A stretch of DNA of 21,434 nucleotides from positions 1 to 21,434 of the forward strand of contig CAYVMN010000060.1 in the NCBI GenBank assembly GCA_964452575.1, given 5' to 3'. Numbering within the stretch: position 1 is the first letter of the stretch; every line of letters begins with the position of its first letter. The notes under the pieces were generated by a model. It ran no database searches. It worked only from the letters and a program-made list of their open reading frames with translations, and had not been told where the DNA came from. Positions 14,842-21,434 of this stretch are shown piece by piece. A program made the translations under genes and the position numbers. The DNA is from CAYVMN01 sp964452575. GTDB lineage: Bacteria; Desulfobacterota; DSM-4660; Desulfatiglandales; Desulfatiglandaceae.

Positions 14842-15087
14842 AGGCATTGGTAAGCGTTCACAGGTTCAAGGTTCCCCGATAAATCGGGATTCAGGGTAGG
14901 GACAAGGACAAAATTGAAGACCCCAAGTCCTTATAAAGATGGTGGTTTTGCCGAATCACTGCCAAGGAGTATGTTCCAGATTTCCGGGGATCTGGGAGCG
15001 GTTGGTTTTTCAGCGCCAACCGCTTACAAAATGGCGCATGGTGGCGACAACGCAACCTTTGAACCAGTGAACGGTTACAGGCTTTGT
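14842..15087. mobile_element. Second MITE-like element, about 228 bp
   Basis: The element spans 14851-15078 and shares termini with the 4068-4169 element: left GCGTTCACAGGTTCAAGG, right CCTTTGAACCAGTGAACGG. Flanks AGGCATTGG and AGGCTTTGT agree at 7 of 9 positions and may be a decayed target duplication. Inside are a 6-bp hairpin (CCCGAT/ATCGGG) and a perfect 9-bp stem AGCGGTTGG/CCAACCGCT at 14997-15024. No reading frame is present. It occupies most of the 475-bp gap between the kinase and regulator genes; 14772-14841 shows nothing further. Confidence 0.6.
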
Positions 15088-15100
15088 TAAGATAGAAATC

Positions 15101-15129
15101 GGTAAAATCTATAAAATTTGAATTTTACC
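15101..15129. repeat. AT-rich inverted repeat downstream of the histidine kinase
   Basis: GGTAAAAT (15101-15108) and ATTTTACC (15122-15129) are perfect inverted repeats around a 13-nt AT-rich centre containing AAAATTT. It lies about 50 bp beyond the kinase stop. It could be a weak transcript-end hairpin or a dimeric protein site; no T run follows on the minus strand. Confidence 0.45.
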
Positions 15130-15178
15130 ATTGATTCCAGAAGATTGGCTATTGCCTCTTACGGTATGGGACAGGCGG

Positions 15179-17020
15179 TTATTTGCCCGCTCTACGGACC
15201 TCCTTATAAAGCGGAAGTGTGATGGTAAAGGTAGTTCCCGAACCTATTTGACTCTTTACCTTGATATCGCCCCCATGATCTCTTATGAAACCATAACAGA
15301 CGGCCAGACCAAGGCCTACGCCCTTCACATTATCCTTGGTGGTAAAGAAGGCATCAAAAATCTTATCAAGATTTTCTTCTCTGATACCCGTTCCTGTATC
15401 GGAGATCTCTACCTGAACCTTATCACTTACAGCCTTAGTTGTCACAGTGAGGGTACCCCCTTCCGGCATCGCATCTCGGGCATTGGAGATCATATTCAAA
15501 AATACCTGTCGAAGCTGGTTCTTTGAGGCATAGATCTCTCCCATTCCCCTTTCAAAGGATGAAAGAATGTCTATGCTATGCTCCCGCAACTGTTTTTCGT
15601 GAAGAAGCAGGATCTCATCCAGGATAGTGTTGATATCTGCTAGCTGTCTCACTTCCTCATCAGGCCTCGAAAACGAGAGCATCTTTCGAAGCAGTTCGGT
15701 CAGCCTCATTGTTTCTGACAGGGCCATTTCCAGGATCTTTCTCCTCTTGCTCTGAGGAGAGATCTCGGTCTTCAGTAACTCCAGGGTATTCATAATCCCA
15801 TACAATGGATTGTTTAGCTCATGGGCAATTTGCGACGTCAAACGGCCCATGGCTGCCAGCTTTTCGGATTGTAGCAGCTGCTCCTGGGTATTTCTGAGTC
15901 TGCGCTCCATCTCGAGTCTCTCCCTCAGGTCCACAAAGATGCCCACCGAGGCCACCTCATTTCCCGTCGCGTCATAGATGAGTGCTGCCGAGAGGTTCCC
16001 TTCAACGATTTCGCCATCCATCCTGCGGTATACGATGGGAAATGACCTCAGCGTTCCCTTCCCACCATACTCCGCACTCCTCATCATATGCATTACCTTC
16101 TTGGCCATCCCTTCCGGGTAGATCTCCTCTATGTTCATCTTTCTTATGACATCCTCCGCCTTGTACCCCAGGGTCTGTTCCGCAGCCCTGTTCCACAGGA
16201 TAATGTTCCCCTTTAGATCAGTGGCCATAATGGCGTCAGGCGAGCTCCTGATAAGTTTGTCAAGGAAATCGTGGGCCTCTCTCAGGTCCTTTTCCATCCG
16301 TTTTCGCTGGGACTGATCTACATTTATCCCTTCATAGCCCAATATATTCCCATTCTGATCATAGCGTACATGGGCCGTGAGAAGAATCGATATGGGAGTC
16401 CCGTCTTTGCGTTTGAATTCAACCTCGTAGTCTGCAACCTTGCCATCCCGCTCAATCATCTTCCTGAAATTCAATCGGTCTTCCGGTCTCAGGTACAGGT
16501 CCCTTGTTATGTCCATCTCCAGGAACTCCTTTTTGCTCTCATAGCCCAGCATATCCAGGAGGGCCTGGTTGGCATTCAGAAATTTTCCCTCTTTGGTGCT
16601 GATAAAGACCCCGCAGGGCACACGTTCAAATAGTCGCTTGTAGTCCTCCTCAGATGCCCTTAGCCTCCTCTCACGCCTCTGTCTCTGGGTAATATCACGG
16701 TAGATACTCAACTTCGACACGGTCCCATCCACATTCGTAACCGGTAACTCGATGAGGTGATAGCTCCTTTCAATCGAAGGTAGGTAGAGATCCTGGCTTA
16801 TCGTCTTCCCCTCATGAAAGACCTCCGTAGCCTTGCACCACGGGCATATCTCATCACTCCGGTTAATCAGCTGATAGCATTTCTGGCCTGTCCCCTCTCC
16901 AAAGACATCGACCATGGGCCTGTTCATAAATTTAACGGTGTAATCATCTGCGATCACGTAGATGCCGTCCTCCATTGCATCAAGCACAGTAAACATCGTG
17001 GTATCTTCCCTGCCGGCCAT
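15179..17020 (-). CDS. PAS-domain sensor histidine kinase
   Basis: 613 aa, with no evident transmembrane segment or signal peptide, so probably cytoplasmic. Three PAS domains lie at about 6-112, 120-240 and 245-370. The first contains a CPWC pair (C59, C62) typical of a PAS subgroup common in Desulfobacterota kinases and a plausible redox or metal-sensing site. Then come HisKA with phospho-acceptor His400 (SQIAHELNNPLYG) and HATPase_c with the N box (FLNMISNARDAM), G1 (DTGTGI) and G2 (GVGLGL). The ATG at 17018-17020 follows GAGG at 6 nt; a GTG four codons earlier has no spaced Shine-Dalgarno sequence. It is upstream of the HTH-receiver gene on the same strand and likely phosphorylates it. A TTGACA at 17154-17149 may be its -35. 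Confidence 0.92.
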   Translation of the reverse strand: MAGREDTTMFTVLDAMEDGIYVIADDYTVKFMNRPMVDVFGEGTGQKCYQLINRSDEICPWCKATEVFHEGKTISQDLYLPSIERSYHLIELPVTNVDGTVSKLSIYRDITQRQRRERRLRASEEDYKRLFERVPCGVFISTKEGKFLNANQALLDMLGYESKKEFLEMDITRDLYLRPEDRLNFRKMIERDGKVADYEVEFKRKDGTPISILLTAHVRYDQNGNILGYEGINVDQSQRKRMEKDLREAHDFLDKLIRSSPDAIMATDLKGNIILWNRAAEQTLGYKAEDVIRKMNIEEIYPEGMAKKVMHMMRSAEYGGKGTLRSFPIVYRRMDGEIVEGNLSAALIYDATGNEVASVGIFVDLRERLEMERRLRNTQEQLLQSEKLAAMGRLTSQIAHELNNPLYGIMNTLELLKTEISPQSKRRKILEMALSETMRLTELLRKMLSFSRPDEEVRQLADINTILDEILLLHEKQLREHSIDILSSFERGMGEIYASKNQLRQVFLNMISNARDAMPEGGTLTVTTKAVSDKVQVEISDTGTGIREENLDKIFDAFFTTKDNVKGVGLGLAVCYGFIRDHGGDIKVKSQIGSGTTFTITLPLYKEVRRAGK

Positions 17021-17032
17021 GATGCACCTCAC

Positions 17033-17454
17033 CCCTTGTTTTCAGGAAATGCCCGTCCTCTCACCCCGATATCGACGAGAGTGTCTGAATTGTCCCTACA
17101 GTCTAAGCCCTCTAAAATAAATCTAATCGATCATTGTCCACGCACGATTGTCAAGACCCTTTTTTGGTATTGACGGCTTATTCCAATCCTGATACATGAT
17201 AGCATATTCTTAAGCCCCGTCTCAACTCGAGTGAACCTTCGCCTCAAGTCCCGCCATGCGTGACTTCGCGATGGTCGATGCCAGATGCTGGATAAGGAGA
17301 CTGAGGATTCCTGGCTTCATCGGGTATCTCTCCGGGCCGGAGACCAGAAACTGGCATCCAGTATGTGCTCATTGTTGCACCTGGGCATGGTGATAAGATT
17401 TGACACAAATTCTAAGATCTTAGCCCGTGTGGAGGGCTAGTCAAGGAGCGAGAT
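17033..17454. other. Divergent intergenic region
   Basis: These 422 bp separate the minus-strand kinase from the plus-strand sulfur operon and should hold both promoters. No RNA gene or conserved small reading frame was recognised. Visible elements are a direct repeat on the minus strand (TTGACAATCG, TGGACAATGATCG) near 17130-17154, the plus-strand promoter candidate at 17372-17399, an AAGATCTT palindrome at 17414-17421, and a 6-bp hairpin TAGCCC/GGGCTA at 17421-17439 directly ahead of the first Shine-Dalgarno sequence. Confidence 0.6.
17372..17399 (+). promoter_or_regulatory. Possible promoter of the sulfur-trafficking operon
   Basis: TTGTTG at 17372-17377 and TAAGAT at 17394-17399 are separated by 16 bp, with TG-A immediately before the -10 (extended type). 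The start codon of the first gene is about 55 bp further on. The same extended -10 sequence, TG-N-TAAGAT, is seen upstream of thrS. Prediction by eye only. Confidence 0.35.
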
Positions 17455-17883
17455 ATGAACTCTAAATTCCTGCTTGCCATACCTTTAGTGGGACTCTTGC
17501 TGACAGTGATGCCTTTTCAGGCAGGTACTATCTTTGCGGAAGAACCAAAACCTTTCATCCCTGATAAGGCCCTTTGTGCGAAAATGGTCAGGTTTGGGAA
17601 ACAGGCCTATGAAAGGGGGAGGTACCTGGATGCCAAGGAATATTTTCGAAAGGCGGTGCAGGCCGACCCTGCCTCTCCTGTTGCCTGGCGGTATTATGAT
17701 CAGGCCGTGATTTTCGCGCTGGCTGAAAAGGTGGAACAGAATGCAAACCTGACCCTCCCAGGCACCTCAGCCAGGCAGGAGATAAAGACGGGGGCGCCCT
17801 CTACTGCTCCCCCACCTCCGCCACCCAAACCCGCTGCGAAGGGGAAAGTTGAATTCAAGATTCTGGAAGACGAAGGGTGCTAG
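17455..17883 (+). CDS. Exported TPR-containing small protein
   Basis: 142 aa. A signal peptide (residues 1-28: charged start, hydrophobic LLAIPLVGLLLTVMPF, then a small-residue site before EEPKP) directs it across the membrane. Residues about 38-85 form one or two TPR-like helices (KQAYERGRYLDAKEYFRKAV, then QADPASPVAWRYYDQAVIF). A Pro-rich stretch (PPPPPPKP) precedes a short charged tail ending in Cys142. No enzymatic motif is visible. It begins 6 nt after AAGGAG and is 18 bp ahead of the YedE-family transporter, so it probably works with it, perhaps as a periplasmic scaffold or for substrate presentation. The function is not known from sequence. A single cysteine near the start (C41) and the terminal Cys could form or carry a persulfide. 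Confidence 0.8.
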   Translation: MNSKFLLAIPLVGLLLTVMPFQAGTIFAEEPKPFIPDKALCAKMVRFGKQAYERGRYLDAKEYFRKAVQADPASPVAWRYYDQAVIFALAEKVEQNANLTLPGTSARQEIKTGAPSTAPPPPPPKPAAKGKVEFKILEDEGC

Positions 17884-17901
17884 TGATATTGAGAGATCGT
17901 T

Positions 17902-19101
17902 ATGAATGATGAAAACGAAGACAAGGTACTGTTAGGCATTCTGAGACGGGGCTACCAGACCATATTCTACGAAAACTGGCCCATGTGGCTTGGCGGGATC
18001 CTGATCGGCATTATGAGCATCGTTACCTTTGCCTGGGACAGACCGTGGGGAGTTGCAGGCGGTTTGAGGAACTGGGGAGACTGGTTTTTCAGCCTTGTGG
18101 GTGCCTATAGACAAAAACCCATGTCCCCTCTCACCTCTACCAGCTCCATCCTGACCCTGGGCCTGCTCTGGGGTGCCTTCGGCTCTGCGCTCATGTCCAA
18201 GCAATTCTCTATTCGCATGGCGCCGCCCCTGGAACTTCTGAAGGGCATTGTCGGGGGGTGCCTGATGGGCATCGGGGCTGCAATGGCAGGGGGATGCAAT
18301 GTAGGGGGGTTCTATTCTGCCATAAGTGCCCTCTCCTTCAGTGGCCTGGCAATGATGGTGGGACTGATAATGGGGGCATATCTGGGCCTTCGCTATCTCT
18401 ATTGGGAGCTGGAGCACCTGCCTTCAGGATCTACCGGCGGGGGCACGGAAAAAAAGGAGACTAAAGGGTTTAGCTGGCTCCAAATCGAACCTTACCTGGC
18501 GGCGGCCATATTTCTTGGGGCGATTGTCTGTGCATGGATCTATAGCACAGAGGCGTATACACAGGTAGGAGGACTGTTGCTTTGCGGCATAGCCTTTGGG
18601 ATAATTATCCAGCGGACACGTTTTTGCTTCGTGAGGGGTTTCAGGGATCCCTTCATGACCGGCGAAGGTGAGGTGCCAAGGGCCATTGCCATCAGCATAA
18701 TCATAAGCGTGTTAGGCTTTGCGGCACTGAAGTGGACCGGGCTTCGGGCAGAGGGCGCTTATGTGGCACAGGCCTTCTGGTTCGGCGGCCTTGTGGGGGG
18801 CATCGCATTTGGATTTGGTATGGTCATCGCCGGTGGGTGTGGGAGCGGTTCTGTATGGCGCGCAGGAGAGGGACAGGTAAAGTTGATCCTTGCGGTAATC
18901 TGTTTCGCGCTTTCAACGTCTCTATTTAAGGCATTAACACGGTCTTCCGGGGTCCTCACAGCCTTGATGGGGCGTAGGGTCTTTCTCCCTAACTTCCTTA
19001 CGTACAAGTGGACCTTGGTTATTATAGTCCTTGTCATGCTCATCTACTATCTGGCGGCCACCTGGAACGAGGAAACAGACAAATTTACTGTGGAGTTATG
19101 A
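17902..19101 (+). CDS. YedE/YeeE-family sulfur or selenium compound transporter
   Basis: 399 aa inner-membrane protein with about nine to ten hydrophobic segments in two pseudo-repeats. The hallmark Cys motifs of YeeE/YedE (TsuA-like) are present: MAGGCNVGGF (Cys132), TRFCFVRGFRDPF (Cys242) and IAGGCGSGSVWRAGEGQV (Cys313). In thiosulfate-uptake relatives such cysteines relay the substrate through the channel. The second half resembles E. coli YedE (AGGC-x2-G-x3-RA-x-EGQV), a subfamily also linked to selenium metabolism, so the cargo could be thiosulfate, persulfide sulfur or a selenium species. The first ribosome site is weak (GAGAG). It stands between a secreted TPR protein and a tusA-like gene. 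Confidence 0.88.
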   Translation: MNDENEDKVLLGILRRGYQTIFYENWPMWLGGILIGIMSIVTFAWDRPWGVAGGLRNWGDWFFSLVGAYRQKPMSPLTSTSSILTLGLLWGAFGSALMSKQFSIRMAPPLELLKGIVGGCLMGIGAAMAGGCNVGGFYSAISALSFSGLAMMVGLIMGAYLGLRYLYWELEHLPSGSTGGGTEKKETKGFSWLQIEPYLAAAIFLGAIVCAWIYSTEAYTQVGGLLLCGIAFGIIIQRTRFCFVRGFRDPFMTGEGEVPRAIAISIIISVLGFAALKWTGLRAEGAYVAQAFWFGGLVGGIAFGFGMVIAGGCGSGSVWRAGEGQVKLILAVICFALSTSLFKALTRSSGVLTALMGRRVFLPNFLTYKWTLVIIVLVMLIYYLAATWNEETDKFTVEL

Positions 19102-19169
19102 GGACAGGGGATGAGAAACCCGAAACTTGGAACTTGAATCAAAGTATCTGAAAAGGAGGTCTTTGGATT

Positions 19170-19409
19170 ATGGTAGAACATGTGAGTCCGGATGAAACAC
19201 TGGATTGTCGAGGTCTTAGTTGCCCAATGCCCGTTCTCAAGACCAAGAAGGCCGTTGGCAAGATGAAACCGGGCCAGATCCTCGAGATCCTGGGCACGGA
19301 TCCCGGAACAAAGAACGACTTGCCCGCCTTTACGAAAAGGGCCGGGCATGAGTACCTTGGGGAGAAGGATGAAGAGGGTTTTACACGCTTTTATGTAAAG
19401 GTGAAATGA
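19170..19409 (+). CDS. tusA: TusA/SirA-family sulfur carrier protein
   Basis: 79 aa, standard TusA size. The N-terminus has LDCRGLSCPMPVLKTKKAV: Cys18 in the CPxP motif is the expected persulfide carrier, and Cys13 is a second Cys often seen in non-tRNA-modifying TusA homologs. The rest follows the two-layer beta-alpha sandwich (GQILEILGTDPGTKNDLPAF, then a C-terminal FYVKVK strand). An AAGGAGG sequence lies 10-11 nt upstream of the ATG. Placed directly after the YedE-family transporter and before DsrE-family genes, it probably receives sulfane sulfur in the cytoplasm and hands it to DsrE. A role in tRNA thiolation is less likely because no mnmA or other tus partner is seen. Confidence 0.92.
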   Translation: MVEHVSPDETLDCRGLSCPMPVLKTKKAVGKMKPGQILEILGTDPGTKNDLPAFTKRAGHEYLGEKDEEGFTRFYVKVK

Positions 19410-19461
19410 CCCGGAGCTCAATATAGACTGTAAAATAGCAATTATGCAAAGGAGACCTGTT

Positions 19462-19767
19462 ATGGCCAAATCTTTAGGGGTTTTCGTGTCCTCTGATAAA
19501 CATCTGGAAAAGGTAATAGGGCTATGCAAGGCCGCCAGGAAAAAAGGGATAGAGACGACCCTCTTCTTCAGCCACCTCGGGACCTTGTTGACTCAAGATC
19601 CTCGGTTTAAAGAGCTCAATGGGCTGGGCAAATTGTCGTTATGTAACGTCGGTTTTGAAGGTCACGGACTCAAGCGTCCTGTACCAGGGGTAGACGAAAA
19701 AGACTATGCAACCCAGGCCCGCAACGGGGAAATGATCGAGGAGTGTGACAGGTACGTCGTATTTTAG
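19462..19767 (+). CDS. DsrE-family sulfurtransferase-like protein
   Basis: 101 aa from the ATG at 19462, chosen because AAGGAG lies 7 nt upstream; the in-frame ATG at 19444 would place that Shine-Dalgarno sequence inside the gene. It has the DsrE/F-like fold pattern: SLGVFVSSDKHLEKVIGLCKAA, a second strand with TTLFFSHLGTLL, and Cys61 in KLSLCNVGFEGHGL at about the place where DsrE carries its active Cys. Other cysteines are C22 and C95. Likely takes persulfide sulfur from the TusA-like protein encoded 52 bp upstream. It lies 13 bp from the next DsrE-family gene, suggesting a hetero-oligomer. Confidence 0.85.
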   Translation: MAKSLGVFVSSDKHLEKVIGLCKAARKKGIETTLFFSHLGTLLTQDPRFKELNGLGKLSLCNVGFEGHGLKRPVPGVDEKDYATQARNGEMIEECDRYVVF

Positions 19768-19780
19768 GGGGGACGGAGAC

Positions 19781-20080
19781 ATGAAAGACATCAAGCACGT
19801 GGCGTTCCTGATCCACAGGAAAGAGGACCTGTGGGAAGGCTCGCGTTCCACACTCGGCCTGGCCGTGGAGAATTTTTATTCTTACATGTTTGTGCTGGAC
19901 ACTGAAGTGGACATGACCGATGCCTACAAAGAGAATCTGGAATGGCTGGAGGACATGGAGTGTCAGTACTTTTCCAACAATAAGGCCAATGCGGAAAAAC
20001 ATGGTTTTGACTATATGAGCCTGCAAGAGATCGGAGAGAAGCTCAAAGAGATGGATCTGATAATACCTTTTGGGGGTTGA
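19781..20080 (+). CDS. Second DsrE/F-like protein
   Basis: 99 aa from the ATG at 19781, preceded by GGAG (close, 2 nt) and GGGGGG. It shows DsrF-like elements: KHVAFLIHRKEDLWEGSRST at the start and GFDYMSLQEIGEKLKEMDLI followed by IPFGG at the end, the latter resembling the C-terminal strand of DsrE-fold proteins. The only Cys is Cys61 (MECQYF). It is very acidic. Operon position between the first DsrE-like and a DsrH-like protein matches a DsrE-DsrF-DsrH trio, although sequence identity to true DsrF was not measured. It probably forms the non-catalytic or accessory part of a sulfur-relay complex. Confidence 0.75.
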   Translation: MKDIKHVAFLIHRKEDLWEGSRSTLGLAVENFYSYMFVLDTEVDMTDAYKENLEWLEDMECQYFSNNKANAEKHGFDYMSLQEIGEKLKEMDLIIPFGG

Positions 20081-20082
20081 GC

Positions 20083-20256
20083 ATGAAGACACTGCATATC
20101 TTGAAATCAAGACCGGATGACAATACCCGGGCCCTCATGGAAATACTCTCACAGGGAGAAGAAACCGAGGTTTTTGGCCTCTTTGAGGGACAACCAGACT
20201 ATGAGAGACTGATAGATTTCATCTTTGAATATGACAAGACCATCTCCTGGTGGTAG
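20083..20256 (+). CDS. Short DsrH/TusB-like protein
   Basis: 57 aa, too short for many gene callers. The start (MKTLHILKSRPDDNTRAL) and end (DYERLIDFIFEYDKTISWW) match the ends of DsrH/TusB, which start LHxLxxSP and finish with a Trp after a DF-x-V segment, but the middle is about 35-40 residues shorter than the usual 95 and it has no Cys. The ATG is 2 bp after the preceding stop and the gene ends just before the convergent terminator. It may be a reduced structural partner of the two DsrE-family proteins. Identification is tentative; coding is supported by tight spacing and by the conserved-looking ends. Confidence 0.65.
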   Translation: MKTLHILKSRPDDNTRALMEILSQGEETEVFGLFEGQPDYERLIDFIFEYDKTISWW

Positions 20257-20289
20257 AAAAAAATGGCCCTCGCCTGGGCGAGGGCCATT
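20257..20289 (-). terminator. Strong intrinsic terminator of the Sec-containing oxidoreductase gene
   Basis: AATGGCCCTCGCC (20262-20274) and GGCGAGGGCCATT (20277-20289) form a perfect 13-bp stem. On the minus strand it is followed by seven Ts (20263-20257) right after the stem, a textbook terminator for the gene ending at 20311. On the plus strand the same hairpin may also slow transcripts from the sulfur operon, although no T run follows. Confidence 0.9.
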
Positions 20290-20310
20290 CCGGCTTCCTC
20301 CGGCTGTTGC

Positions 20311-21434
20311 CTATTCTTCCTCCTCCAGTTCGATTCCGTCCCTTTCGTACTGTGCGTCGCGCAGTTGGTGGGCCTTCTTGACCTCCTCCTCGCTCCAGGG
20401 CTCTACCACAAGGGAGTCGGCCACCAACTCCCAGAGGTATTTGACCTCAACCCCAAGCTTATATTCCTTATTCAAGGACTTCATGATCTGGTCACGGCAG
20501 TTGTGACAAGGCGCAATCACCATCTTGGCACCCGTGTCCATTATCTGCCTCGCCTTCACCCGACCGTAAAAGATCCTCTCCTGCTCATAGGGCATGGCCC
20601 AGGCACCACCTCCAGCACCACAGCAGTAATTGTTCATCTTGCTGGGGTACATCTCCACATAGTTCTCACAACACTGCTGCGTAATCCACCTCGGCTCTTC
20701 AAAATACCCGTGCCCAAAGGCCTTAAAACCCTTCCGACCATAATTGCAGGGATCATGCAGCGTGGTCAGCTCCTCATGAATCGATCGGTCTATCTTGATC
20801 CTCCCAGTCTCTATATACTCCTTTAAAAGATCATGGACAGAAACCACATTGTACCTCTCAAAGACCTCAGGAAACCAGTTCTGCAGACCAAGCCTGGTCG
20901 CAAAGTAGGCATGCCCTCACTCAGGCAACAAAAGGGTCTTGCAGTGTAACCTCTCAAGATGCTCCACAATCCTCCCCACAAAGACCTTCATCGACTCATC
21001 ATCACCCGAAAATAGACCCCAGTTCACCCCCTCCCACTTCTCAGAGGGCACCGTCCAGTCCTCCCTGGCACAGTAAAAAATCCGCCACCAAAACTTCATG
21101 TCATCCGGCTCCCCAAAAGGCTCCTTGGAATTCACCGTCACCAAGATCTTGGCCCCCTCCTTGTCAACCGGGACATAAAAACCAGCAAAACCCTCATCCT
21201 CCATCTCTTTGGATAGATCCGCCAGAAGAAAAAGAAAATCATCCCTCGGTATCCCCAGATTGTTCCCCCTCTCAAGATCCATCACCACACCCTTGTGGAT
21301 CGGACCAGGTACCTTGTCCCGCACCCTCAGACCCCTGGCCCTGCGCATCATCTTGAGTATCTCAACCCCCTGCGGACAGGCATACTCGCACCGACCACAA
21401 AGGGTGCAGATCCACGGAAACCGCGAGTCAATCA
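20311..21434 (-). CDS. Ferredoxin/CCG-domain (HdrD/DsrK-like) oxidoreductase with in-frame TGA read as selenocysteine; 5' end missing
   Basis: 373 residues visible when TGA at 20917-20919 is read through; the N-terminus lies beyond the right edge. Near the visible start is a [4Fe-4S] motif C-x2-C-x2-C-x3-CP (ICTLCGRCEYACPQG). Two CCG-type domains follow. The first ends LLLPE-(TGA)-GHAYFATR, where relatives are expected to have ECGHAY, so TGA replaces a Cys. The second is complete: HDPCNYGRKG, QQCCENYVEMYP, NNYCCGAGGG and APCHNC, the HdrB/HdrD pattern that binds a non-cubane cluster. The reading frame and homology continue on both sides of the TGA without loss. A SECIS-like hairpin begins 12 nt after it. 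Likely a thiol/disulfide or membrane-linked electron carrier (DsrK/TmcB-like group). Alternatives: a sequencing error or recent nonsense mutation. Confidence 0.8.
20880..20919 (-). promoter_or_regulatory. SECIS-like hairpin after the in-frame TGA
   Basis: On the minus strand the TGA (20919-20917) is followed by 12 nt, then TTTGC (20904-20900) and GACCA (20899-20895), loop GGCT, TGGTC (20890-20886), a bulged T (20885) and GCAGA (20884-20880). This gives a 10-bp stem with one T-G wobble, one bulged U and a GG-starting tetraloop. The E. coli fdhF SECIS has a similar short stem, a bulged U and a GGUC loop at a similar distance; here the bulge is on the 3' side. Confidence 0.6.

Noticed and set aside
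17350..17372. Sigma-54 promoter (TGGCAT ... TGTGC)
   Set aside because: The GG-GC distance is two bases longer than the strict sigma-54 spacing.
19170..19767. A fused YedF-type selenium protein (SirA plus DsrE domain)
   Set aside because: The TusA-like and DsrE-like parts have separate stop and start codons with their own Shine-Dalgarno sequences and a 52-bp gap, so they are two genes.
20917..21351. A stand-alone 144-aa gene ending at TGA, with a second 178-aa gene downstream
   Set aside because: The frame is open on both sides, the residues flanking the TGA belong to one conserved motif, and the downstream half lacks a ribosome site at its first possible start. One gene with a recoded TGA is simpler.

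Overview
This window looks like a chromosomal piece from an anaerobic bacterium with sulfur and one-carbon metabolism, most likely Thermodesulfobacteriota (former Deltaproteobacteria). Nitrospirota is the main alternative. The evidence is a Wood-Ljungdahl methylenetetrahydrofolate (methylene-H4F) reductase locus (metF, metV and Fe-S/flavin subunits), a YedE/TusA/DsrE-type sulfur-trafficking operon, a CCG-domain Fe-S oxidoreductase with an apparent selenocysteine codon, and PAS sensor kinases. Taxonomy is inferred from gene content only.

Layout, left to right. (1) 1-4064, minus strand: the conserved translation cluster thrS-infC-rpmI-rplT-pheS; pheS runs off the left edge. infC appears to start at AUA behind a strong Shine-Dalgarno sequence embedded in the thrS stop. 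The 5' end of thrS has been hit by a 102-bp MITE-like element with a perfect 9-bp target duplication. (2) 4065-4469: terminator of the next operon, a possible promoter, a long leader hairpin and the MITE-like element. (3) 4470-14703, minus strand, one probable operon read from right to left: BldC-type HTH/receiver regulator, divergent MetF paralog, FdhA/NuoG-like subunit, NuoE-like subunit, NuoF-GltD fusion, MetV, MetF and a Mut7-C protein. The FdhA-like subunit lacks the formate-dehydrogenase catalytic residues, so the set is better read as a multi-subunit, NAD(P)-linked, possibly bifurcating methylene-H4F reductase than as a formate dehydrogenase. A tandem array of eighteen 7-bp units separates the NuoE and NuoF genes. 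(4) 14704-15178: the regulator's promoter, carrying 9-bp AATT direct repeats, plus a second MITE-like element. (5) 15179-17020, minus: PAS histidine kinase, the probable partner of the regulator. (6) 17455-20256, plus: secreted TPR protein, YedE-family transporter, TusA, two DsrE-family proteins and a very small DsrH-like protein, resembling the gene set reported from sulfur disproportionators. (7) 20257-21434, minus: a strong terminator and the 3' part of a ferredoxin/CCG-domain oxidoreductase with an in-frame TGA where relatives carry Cys, followed by a SECIS-like hairpin.

Working together: the kinase/regulator pair probably senses redox or metabolic state and controls the folate-reductase operon that feeds or drains the methyl branch of the Wood-Ljungdahl pathway. 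The plus-strand operon probably imports sulfur (or selenium) species and passes persulfide along TusA/DsrEFH. The neighbouring Sec-containing Fe-S protein could be a redox enzyme in thiol/disulfide or sulfur energy metabolism. Two intergenic MITE-like elements and two kinds of degenerate tandem repeat suggest a repeat-rich intergenic landscape.
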